NCBI GenBank assembly: GCA_000433355.1
Contig: FR893149.1
Span: 33,248-52,059 of the forward strand
Length of the DNA: 18,812 nucleotides
From: Alistipes sp. CAG:435
GTDB lineage: Bacteria; Bacteroidota; Bacteroidia; Bacteroidales; UBA932
Direction of reading: 5' to 3'
The position numbers and the translations under genes are program-made. A model generated the notes under the pieces. That model ran no database searches and was not told the DNA's origin. It saw only the letters and a list, made by a program, of their open reading frames with translations. Below are positions 8,468 to 15,429 of this stretch, in pieces (within the stretch, counting starts at the first letter, position 1; every line of letters begins with the position of its first letter).

Positions 8468-9478
8468 CTAACGACGTCTGACACTGAACCCTCGGCGCGC
8501 GGCGGAAGACGGCTTCCCTGACTCATTCTCCCTCATCCGCACCATCGCTGAATATTCCTGCTCGGACATCGACAGGTCCAGATAGTTCGCCGGGTTGACT
8601 TTCTGCCCTTTATAGACGACCTCGTAGTGGAGGTGCGGGCCGCTTGACCGTCCGGACTTACCGCTCTCGGCGATGCAATCCCCCCTCTTGACCTTCATGC
8701 CCTCGATCACCTTGACGGAATTGAGATGAGCATAAATCGTCTTGTAGCCGAATCCATGATCGATCGTGATGGAGTTGCCGTAGCCGAAGAACTCGAACTT
8801 CACGGCTTCCACAACCCCGTCACCCGTAGCATAGACCGGATTGCCGATCTTCATCGCGAAATCAAGTCCTGTGTGCATCCTGACGCCCCCTGTGAACGGG
8901 TCCGACCTGTAACCGAACTGGCTGGAAAGCCTGTACTTGGACGGATCAGGGACAATCGGAGGGATCGCCGGAATGCATGAGGCCATGTCTCCGGCCGTCT
9001 TTGAGACAGCGGCCACCTCATCAAATGACTTGCTCTGGACGTAGGTTCTTCTGGTCAGCCTGTCAATCCTAAGGGCCGTGTTCTTCAGCCTGTCATCCGG
9101 TTCAAGACCGTTCAGGAACGAGTACCGGTCCACACCGCCTATTCCCGCGTCACGGACCCCGGCGGGAATCTCATTCATTCCGAATATGGATCTGTAGATG
9201 TCATCATCCCTCACCTTCAAAGCCTCCAGAGCCTCCTCGTAACGGTCCAGTTTGGTGTTCATGAGATCGACCTTGGCGTCCCAACGGGCATGCTCCGCTT
9301 TCAGAAACGCCGTCTTAGGCAGATCATAGCCAAGGACCGAAGTGAACAGCCAGAGATAGAGGACCGCCATCGCCACACTGCCGGCGAACAGCAGCAACCC
9401 CTTGAAGACTTTCGACTTCAAGGACACCTCCTTTATCTCATATAACAAGGTCTCCGGATTGAGAATATACTTTCCCAT
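8468..9478 (-). CDS. Membrane-anchored M23 family metallopeptidase (copy B)
   Basis: A 336-residue paralogue of the next gene, with the same plan: short cytosolic N-terminus (MGKYILNPETLLYE), membrane helix at about 27-48, periplasmic coiled stalk and a C-terminal M23 domain. Metal and catalytic residues are intact: His202 and Asp206 (MHTGLDF), His251 (YAHL) and His282-x-His284 (PHLHYE). Unlike copy A, it has an arginine-rich C-terminus (AARRGFSVRRR), which might contact wall polymers or membranes (inference). It is the first gene of the leftward series, divergent from alaS. The N-terminal sequence YILNPETLLYE is typical of Bacteroidota M23 proteins in this neighbourhood. Confidence 0.93.
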   Translation of the reverse strand: MGKYILNPETLLYEIKEVSLKSKVFKGLLLFAGSVAMAVLYLWLFTSVLGYDLPKTAFLKAEHARWDAKVDLMNTKLDRYEEALEALKVRDDDIYRSIFGMNEIPAGVRDAGIGGVDRYSFLNGLEPDDRLKNTALRIDRLTRRTYVQSKSFDEVAAVSKTAGDMASCIPAIPPIVPDPSKYRLSSQFGYRSDPFTGGVRMHTGLDFAMKIGNPVYATGDGVVEAVKFEFFGYGNSITIDHGFGYKTIYAHLNSVKVIEGMKVKRGDCIAESGKSGRSSGPHLHYEVVYKGQKVNPANYLDLSMSEQEYSAMVRMRENESGKPSSAARRGFSVRRR

Positions 9479-9484
9479 AACTTA

Positions 9485-9492
9485 CAAATATA
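9485..9492 (-). promoter_or_regulatory. Candidate -7 element for the leftward operon
   Basis: On the minus strand, 9492-9485 reads TATATTTG, an exact match to the Bacteroidota sigma -7 consensus TAnnTTTG. Only 6 bp separate it from the ATG of M23 copy B at 9478, so transcription would start at or next to the start codon, giving a leaderless or nearly leaderless mRNA. No convincing -33 TTTG is visible at the proper distance; the minus strand there reads a T-run followed by CGG. Confidence 0.45.
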
Positions 9493-9498
9493 CCCTTT

Positions 9499-9532
9499 TT
9501 TGCGATATATCCCGAAAAATGTTATAATTTTG
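9499..9532 (+). promoter_or_regulatory. Candidate alaS promoter
   Basis: TAATTTTG at 9525-9532 matches the Bacteroidota -7 consensus TAnnTTTG. A T-run ending in TTTG at 9499-9502 could be the -33 element. The gap of 22 bp is slightly longer than the usual 19-21. Transcription would start near 9539, giving a leader of about 70 nt before the alaS ATG. The leader contains the 10-bp palindrome GAATATATTC (9576-9585), which may or may not be functional. Confidence 0.5.
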
Positions 9533-9607
9533 CCAATTCCGTGCCTTTTTGAAAGAAAATTCCGGGAGGAAACGGGAATATATTCACGAATTAATTGATT
9601 TTTAGAT

Positions 9608-12226
9608 ATGTACACCGCTAAAGAGATTCGACAGCAATTTTTGGACTTCTTCGCATCCAAGGGACACACGATTGTGCCGTCCGCCCCGATGGTGATCAAG
9701 AACGACCCGACGTTGATGTTCACGAACGCCGGAATGAACCAGTTCAAGGACATATTCCTCGGCAACTCAGTGCCTAAGATGAAAAGGGCGACCGATTCGC
9801 AGAAATGTCTGAGAGTCAGCGGAAAGCACAACGACCTTGAGGCCGTGGGGCATGACGGAAGGCATCACACGATGTTCGAGATGCTGGGCAACTGGAGCTT
9901 CGGGGACTATTTCAAGGCCGAGGCTATCAGCTGGGCCTGGGAACTGCTGACCGAGGTCTATAAGATCGACAAGTCAAAGCTCTACGCGACTGTGTTCGAG
10001 GGCTCCGCGGAAGACGGGACCGCTCTTGACGAGGAGGCAAGGCAGGCGTGGATGAAGCTGATGCCTGCGGACCACATCATCCTTGGCAACAAGCACGACA
10101 ACTTCTGGGAGATGGGTGACACGGGTCCTTGCGGACCTTGCAGCGAGATCCACATCGACCTGCGTCCGGACGAGGAGATCGCCAAGATTCCTGGAAAGGA
10201 TCTCGTGAACACCGACAACGACCAGGTCATCGAGATCTGGAACCTCGTGTTCATGCAGTACAACCGCAAGGCTGACGGATCCCTTGAACCGCTCCCGGCC
10301 AAGAACATCGACACAGGAATGGGCTTCGAGAGGCTCTGTATGGTGCTTCAGGGCAAGACCAGCAACTACGACACTGATGTGTTCTCCGGAATGATCCATA
10401 AGATCGAGGAACTTTCCGGCCACAGATACCACGAGAGCGAGAAGACGGAGGTGGCTATGAGAGTCATCGCCGACCACATCAGGGCCATCGCTTTCTCCAT
10501 CGCCGACGGCCAGCTGCCGTCCAATGTCAAGGCCGGCTATGTGATCCGAAGGATCCTGCGCCGCGCCGTGCGCTACGGCTACACGTTCCTCGGATTCGAC
10601 GAGCCGTTCCTCTGCTCGCTGGTTCCTCAGCTTGTGGCGGATATGGGAGAGGCCTATCCTGAGATCGCCAAACAGCAGAAGCTGATCGAGAGCGTGATCC
10701 GTGAGGAGGAGATGTCCTTCCTGAGGACTCTCGACCGCGGAATCAGACTTATGGACGACTACATCGCCAAGAACACCGCCACGAAGACAATCCCTGGAGA
10801 GGACGCTTTCATCCTCTACGACACCTACGGATTCCCGATCGACCTGACCGAGCTGATCGCCTCGGAGAAAGGCTACACGGTTGATATGGAGGGATTCGGC
10901 AAGGAGCTCCAGAAGCAGAAGGACAGGGCGCGCAACGCCACGGCCAACGAGTTCGGGGACTGGACTATCTACAACGACGGTGAGGAAGAGGCATTCCTCG
11001 GCTACGACAACTTCGAGCTTGATGGCGTGAAGCTTCTCAAGCAGCGCACCGTGAAGCAGAAGAACAAGACTATGTTCCAGCTGGTCTTCGACCGCACACC
11101 GTTCTACGCAGAGATGGGCGGACAGGTCGGCGACACCGGAGTCATCGTCTCAGAGAGCGGCGAGGAAGTCAAGATCCTCAACACAATCAAAGAGAACAAC
11201 CTTACGATCCACATCGCCGAGAGGATTCCGGCGGACTGCGAGGAAACCTTCACCCTGAAGGTTGACGTGGAGCGCAGACTTAAGATCACAGCCAACCACA
11301 CGGCGACCCACCTTCTGGATTTCGCTCTTCGTGAAGCGCTCGGCACACACATCGAGCAGAAGGGATCGTTCGTCGGCCCGGACTATTTCCGTTTCGACTT
11401 CTCACACTTCGCCAAGGTTACCGACGAGGAACTCAGGCAAGTTGAGCACAGGGTCAACCAGCTCATCCGCGCGGACTACCCTCTGGAGGAAAAGAGGGAC
11501 GCAACGATGGACGAGGCCACGGCGATGGGAGCCATCGCTCTCTTCGGCGAGAAATACGGTGACAAGGTGCGTGTCATCAAGTTCGGTGACTCCATCGAGC
11601 TCTGCGGCGGAACCCACGCCAAATCAACCGGCAGAATCGGTTTCTTCAAGATCGTCTCAGAATCCGCCATCGCCGCCGGCGTGCGCAGGATCGAGGCTGT
11701 GACCGGAGAGGCCGCGGAGAACATCCTCGACACCCTCACCGACACCCTCAAGGGCATCCGCACGATGTTCAACAATGCTCCTGACGTGGCCGCCGCCGTG
11801 GCAAAGCTCATAAGCGAAAACTCAGACGCGAAGAAGAAGATCGAGGAATATGCCAAAGAGAAGGCCGCCTCGTTCGCCAAAGTGATTTCCGGGAACGCAG
11901 AAGAGATCAATGGAATAAAAGTTGTTAAGTTCAGCAGGGATGTCGATCCGGCAATGTTCAGGGAAGCGGCCTCGATTCTCCAGAAGGAGGTGGAGAATTT
12001 CGCCCTTGCCGCGGCATTCAGCCACGACGGCAAACCACAACTTGCCCTGATGTACTCCAACGACCTTGTGGCTGCGGGTCACAACGCCGCGAAGGACATC
12101 CGTGAGGCAGCCAAGTTCATCCAGGGCGGTGGCGGCGGACAGCCTGTTCTCGCCACGGCGGGAGGAAGGAATATCGACGGACTCCAGGCCGCGCTGGACA
12201 AGATGGTGGAGATCATCACGGCATAG
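9608..12226 (+). CDS. alaS: Alanine--tRNA ligase
   Basis: An 872-residue class II alanyl-tRNA synthetase of standard length. The aminoacylation domain has TFTNAGMNQFKDIF-type motif 1 (here MFTNAGMNQFKD), the catalytic motif 2 region RHHTMFEMLGNWSFGDYF, and DTGMGFERL. The editing-domain zinc/proofreading residues are His564-x3-His568 (HTATHLL) and Cys666-x3-His670 (CGGTH), with Cys666 at the same number as in the E. coli enzyme. The C-terminal C-Ala domain ends with a Gly-rich segment, QGGGGGQPVLATAGG. The start MYTAKEIRQQFLDFF matches the family. It heads the rightward gene series behind a Bacteroidota-type promoter. Nothing unusual is seen. Confidence 0.99.
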   Translation: MYTAKEIRQQFLDFFASKGHTIVPSAPMVIKNDPTLMFTNAGMNQFKDIFLGNSVPKMKRATDSQKCLRVSGKHNDLEAVGHDGRHHTMFEMLGNWSFGDYFKAEAISWAWELLTEVYKIDKSKLYATVFEGSAEDGTALDEEARQAWMKLMPADHIILGNKHDNFWEMGDTGPCGPCSEIHIDLRPDEEIAKIPGKDLVNTDNDQVIEIWNLVFMQYNRKADGSLEPLPAKNIDTGMGFERLCMVLQGKTSNYDTDVFSGMIHKIEELSGHRYHESEKTEVAMRVIADHIRAIAFSIADGQLPSNVKAGYVIRRILRRAVRYGYTFLGFDEPFLCSLVPQLVADMGEAYPEIAKQQKLIESVIREEEMSFLRTLDRGIRLMDDYIAKNTATKTIPGEDAFILYDTYGFPIDLTELIASEKGYTVDMEGFGKELQKQKDRARNATANEFGDWTIYNDGEEEAFLGYDNFELDGVKLLKQRTVKQKNKTMFQLVFDRTPFYAEMGGQVGDTGVIVSESGEEVKILNTIKENNLTIHIAERIPADCEETFTLKVDVERRLKITANHTATHLLDFALREALGTHIEQKGSFVGPDYFRFDFSHFAKVTDEELRQVEHRVNQLIRADYPLEEKRDATMDEATAMGAIALFGEKYGDKVRVIKFGDSIELCGGTHAKSTGRIGFFKIVSESAIAAGVRRIEAVTGEAAENILDTLTDTLKGIRTMFNNAPDVAAAVAKLISENSDAKKKIEEYAKEKAASFAKVISGNAEEINGIKVVKFSRDVDPAMFREAASILQKEVENFALAAAFSHDGKPQLALMYSNDLVAAGHNAAKDIREAAKFIQGGGGGQPVLATAGGRNIDGLQAALDKMVEIITA

Positions 12227-12271
12227 ACACGGGCATATTCATTGGTATATTCATAAAACAAAGCTTCGGGG

Positions 12272-14704
12272 ATGAAGAAGATTGACAGATTCATACTGAC
12301 CTCATTCATAGGACCATTCTTTATGATCCTGCTTGTGGTCATCTTCATCCTTATGATGCAGTTCCTGTGGGTTTACATCGACGAGCTGGTCGGTAAGGGC
12401 CTGAGCCTCGGCATCGTGGCGGAGTTCCTCTTCTGGGGAAGCTGCACCGTGCTGCCGCTGGCGCTGCCGCTGGCCACACTGCTCGCCTCGATGATGACCA
12501 TCGGGAATATGGGCGAGAACAACGAGCTCATCGCCCTGAAAGCGGCCGGAGTGTCGGTTCTCAGGGTGATGCTGCCGATTCTCATCGCCTCGTTCTTCAT
12601 CAGCATCGGCACTTTCTTCGTCATCAACAACCTTGTACCGGTCTCCTACAACGAGATCTTCACGCTGAGGGATGACATCGGCAAGACCAAGGAAGAGATC
12701 AAGATCCCTTCCGGAACATTCTACGATGGAGTCGAGGGATATGTCCTCCGGGTCGGAAGCCGCAACGACAAGACCGGGATGATGAAAGATGTGATGCTCT
12801 ACGACCATCACGGGAAGGGCAACACACGTCTTACGTTGGCCGATTCGGCGATAATGAAGATGTCCAAGGACAAGTCCTACCTGACATTCCGGATGTACAA
12901 CGGCACCAACTATCAGGAGACCAACGAGAAGAACTACCGAGACACCTCCCTGCAACTGCAAAAGATAGACTTCAGCAGACAGGAAATGGTCATAGCGCTT
13001 CATAACTATGCGTTCCAGAAGTCGGACAGCGCAAGGTACGGGGATCAGGTCAAGGCTCTGCCGCTGGAGAAACTCAGGACGCAGAGGGACTCGCTCATGG
13101 CTATGAGGGACAGCGCGAAAGCGCAACAGATCTTCAGCACGGCGGCTTCCTACATCTTCACACAGAACAAGCAGCTTGACACATCATCGTGCGGAATCAC
13201 CAGGAATTTCAGCGACCCGGAGTTCCTGAGTTTCAAAGACGAAAAGGCGACGGCACAGGCGCTTGAGAAAGCGGCGGACAACGCCAGGCAGCTCAGGTCA
13301 AACCTGGAAAGCTATGAATTCGGTGCGTTTGACTACACAGTCCGTCTGCGTTGGACAGCCCTTGAATTCCAGAGACGCTATGGTCAGGCTCTGGCATGCT
13401 TCATCATGTTCTTCATCGGAGCCCCTCTCGGAGCGTTGATAAGAAAAGGAGGAATCGGAGTCTCCGCGATCGTCTCGCTACTGTTCTTCGTCCTCTACTG
13501 GATCGTGGACATCACCGGAGTCAAGCTGGCGAGGGACGGAAGCATCAGCACGGCCACGGGAGCCTTCGCGTCCGCGTTGATTCTGTTGCCTATCGGGTTG
13601 TTCCTGACATGGAAAGCCATCCACGACACGGACATCTCAAACATGGACAGCATAAAGAATTGGTGGAGAAAAGCTAAGAGTATGTTGGCAGGAATATTCA
13701 AGAAGACGAGAATCGTCTATATGGGCACACCGGATTTCGCGGTGGCACCACTTCAGGCACTCCTGGAGCGGAAATACAATATTGTAGGTGTGGTCACAGT
13801 GGCTGACAAGCCGAGTGGCCGGGGACAGAAAGTCAACGAAAGCGCGGTCAAGAAGTTCGCTGTCGAGCACGGTATTCCGGTTCTGCAGCCTGTGAAACTG
13901 AAGGATCCGGAGTTCCTGAAGCAGCTCAAGGCCATGAAGGCCGATCTCTTCATCGTGGTGGCTTTCAGGATGTTGCCGGAAGAGGTATGGGGAATGCCTA
14001 AGCTTGGCACGTTCAATCTGCACGCGGCGCTTCTGCCACAGTACCGTGGAGCGGCTCCTATCAACTGGGCCGTGATCAACGGAGAGACCAGAACCGGCGC
14101 GACGACGTTCATGATCGACAAGGACATTGACACGGGAGGGATCATCCTGCGTCAGGGTATCAATATTTCAGACACCGACACCGCCGGGGATGTGCACGAC
14201 AAACTGATGGAGATCGGCGCGGAATTGGTTGTACAGACGACTCAGGGCATAATCGAGCGCAATGTGGACACGCGTGTCCAGAGAAGTTTCATACAGGGTT
14301 CCGAGGTATTGAAGCCGGCACCGAAGCTTTCGCGCGAGTTGTGTCACATTGACTGGAACGATTCCACCAAACAGATCTACAATCTCATACGTGGTTTGAG
14401 TCCTTATCCGGCAGCGTTCACCGAACTCGTCAAGGAAGGTAGCGCTCCGGCCCAGTTGAAGATCTTCACGGCCGAAAAGGTCGATGAGCCTGACGAAGGA
14501 ACCATTCCGGGCCGAATCCTCACCGACGGCAAGACCTACCTCCACATCACCACCGCCGACGGAGCCATCTCCCTGAAGGACGTGCAGATAGCCGGCAAGA
14601 AGCGGATGGACATCAAGGCCTTCCTCTCCGGATTCCGCGAGCCGGAACTCTACACCACTACCGCCGGCACCTCCAAGGCCGAAATCGCCAAAACAAAGGC
14701 ATAA
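12272..14704 (+). CDS. fmt: Fused LptF/LptG-type LPS export permease and methionyl-tRNA formyltransferase
   Basis: One 810-residue open frame joins two unrelated proteins. Residues 1-470 are a YjgP/YjgQ (LptF/LptG) permease: three N-terminal membrane helices (about 11-33, 52-75, 97-118), the conserved MGENNELIALKAAGVS loop (80-95), a large periplasmic domain (about 120-365), and three C-terminal helices (about 373-450). Residues 471-810 are a complete Fmt, which formylates Met-tRNAi: RIVYMGTPDFAV, then catalytic N582-x-H584 in FNLHAALLPQYRGAAPI and D620 in DIDTGGII. The 38-residue N-to-D spacing equals N106-D144 of the E. coli enzyme. LptG C-termini face the cytosol, so Fmt would be correctly placed. 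An in-frame ATG at 13682 could start Fmt alone. The fusion could be genuine or a one-base error (see the A4 junction). Confidence 0.9.
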   Translation: MKKIDRFILTSFIGPFFMILLVVIFILMMQFLWVYIDELVGKGLSLGIVAEFLFWGSCTVLPLALPLATLLASMMTIGNMGENNELIALKAAGVSVLRVMLPILIASFFISIGTFFVINNLVPVSYNEIFTLRDDIGKTKEEIKIPSGTFYDGVEGYVLRVGSRNDKTGMMKDVMLYDHHGKGNTRLTLADSAIMKMSKDKSYLTFRMYNGTNYQETNEKNYRDTSLQLQKIDFSRQEMVIALHNYAFQKSDSARYGDQVKALPLEKLRTQRDSLMAMRDSAKAQQIFSTAASYIFTQNKQLDTSSCGITRNFSDPEFLSFKDEKATAQALEKAADNARQLRSNLESYEFGAFDYTVRLRWTALEFQRRYGQALACFIMFFIGAPLGALIRKGGIGVSAIVSLLFFVLYWIVDITGVKLARDGSISTATGAFASALILLPIGLFLTWKAIHDTDISNMDSIKNWWRKAKSMLAGIFKKTRIVYMGTPDFAVAPLQALLERKYNIVGVVTVADKPSGRGQKVNESAVKKFAVEHGIPVLQPVKLKDPEFLKQLKAMKADLFIVVAFRMLPEEVWGMPKLGTFNLHAALLPQYRGAAPINWAVINGETRTGATTFMIDKDIDTGGIILRQGINISDTDTAGDVHDKLMEIGAELVVQTTQGIIERNVDTRVQRSFIQGSEVLKPAPKLSRELCHIDWNDSTKQIYNLIRGLSPYPAAFTELVKEGSAPAQLKIFTAEKVDEPDEGTIPGRILTDGKTYLHITTADGAISLKDVQIAGKKRMDIKAFLSGFREPELYTTTAGTSKAEIAKTKA
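13669..13684 (+). other. LptG-Fmt junction with A4 run, out-of-frame TAA and in-frame ATG
   Basis: The fused frame reads AGA AAA GCT AAG AGT ATG (residues 466-471). The four As are 13669-13672. If this run had five As, the frame would read AGA AAA AGC TAA: the permease would end as ...NWWRKS at 13675-13677, and Fmt would begin at the ATG at 13682 after 4 bp. The permease C-terminus up to WWRK looks normal for the family, so the shift would sit exactly here. Slippage during sequencing, a natural deletion, or ribosomal -1 slippage would all act at this point. Confidence 0.7.
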
Positions 14705-15375
14705 TGGAAGCGGTCATCCTCGAATGCGGCGACTTTCCTAAAAAGGAATATCCCCGCGAGCTTCTCCGCCGGGCGGATGTGATAATCTGCTGCGACAGGG
14801 CGTTGGACACGTTTCTCCGGCACCGGGACAAGATATTCAAAGACCTCAGGGATCCGGATGCCATCATCGGGGATATGGATTCCATCTCGCCGAAGCATCT
14901 CAAGGAATATTCCCGCATCGCCATAAGAGAAGAAGAGCAGGAGACAAACGACCAGACCAAGGCGTTCCGCTACCTGCTGGAGCATTGGCCGGAAGTCAAG
15001 ACCGTGCACATTCTCGGTGCTACAGGCAAGCGTGAGGCCCACACCCTCGGCAACCTTGGACAGATTATGGAATATGCCCGGCTTTACGGAGCCAGCGGTA
15101 ATCCTGATGAAGACAGAATATATGTCGATGCGGTGTCCGACTATTCAACGGCTTTCGCATTGACGGACTCCTGCGAGCTTTTCGTCGGCGAAGGCAGGGC
15201 CGTGTCCATATTCAGCCCTGATAATTCTTTGAATATCAAGTCCGAGGGATTGGTATGGCAGACCAGTGGAGTGGTTTTCGACAACTGGTGGCAGGCAACC
15301 CTCAACCGGGCTTCGGCCGATGTTGTCAAGCTGACGTTCTCGCACAAGTCAATGGCGTTGGTGATTCTGGATTAA
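14704..15375 (+). CDS. Thiamine pyrophosphokinase
   Basis: A 223-residue enzyme predicted to transfer pyrophosphate from ATP to thiamine. Visible motifs are CDRALD (30-35), GDMDSI (56-61, with the two metal-binding Asp residues), ETNDQTKA (80-87, with Asp83 and Lys86) and GATGKREAHTLGN (105-117). The last motif normally ends R-x-D-H/Q, with an Asp implicated in catalysis. Here Ala112 replaces it (codon GCC rather than GAC). The C-terminal half has the beta-rich thiamine-binding domain ending in FSHKSMALVILD. Its ATG shares one base with the stop of the upstream lptG-fmt fusion (TAATG), implying translational coupling. The assignment is firm; full activity is uncertain because of the substitution. 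Confidence 0.9.
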   Translation: MEAVILECGDFPKKEYPRELLRRADVIICCDRALDTFLRHRDKIFKDLRDPDAIIGDMDSISPKHLKEYSRIAIREEEQETNDQTKAFRYLLEHWPEVKTVHILGATGKREAHTLGNLGQIMEYARLYGASGNPDEDRIYVDAVSDYSTAFALTDSCELFVGEGRAVSIFSPDNSLNIKSEGLVWQTSGVVFDNWWQATLNRASADVVKLTFSHKSMALVILD

Positions 15376-15406
15376 TATCATTTCAGGATTTTTCTTTATC
15401 TTTACG

Positions 15407-15416
15407 TAACATTTTG
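15407..15416 (+). promoter_or_regulatory. Weak candidate -7 element before the polyferredoxin gene
   Basis: The 54-bp gap between the thiamine pyrophosphokinase stop and the next ATG is AT-rich and contains TAACATTTTG, close to but not an exact match for TAnnTTTG (two extra bases). No -33 TTTG is seen at the right distance. It suggests, but does not prove, a separate transcript for the two redox genes downstream. Confidence 0.25.
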
Positions 15417-15429
15417 GCTTACAAACACT

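Noticed and set aside
12302..13126. Minus-strand open frame of 274 codons inside the permease part of the fused gene
   Set aside because: It is His/Asp/Glu-rich, typical of antisense translation of membrane-protein codons, with no family resemblance.
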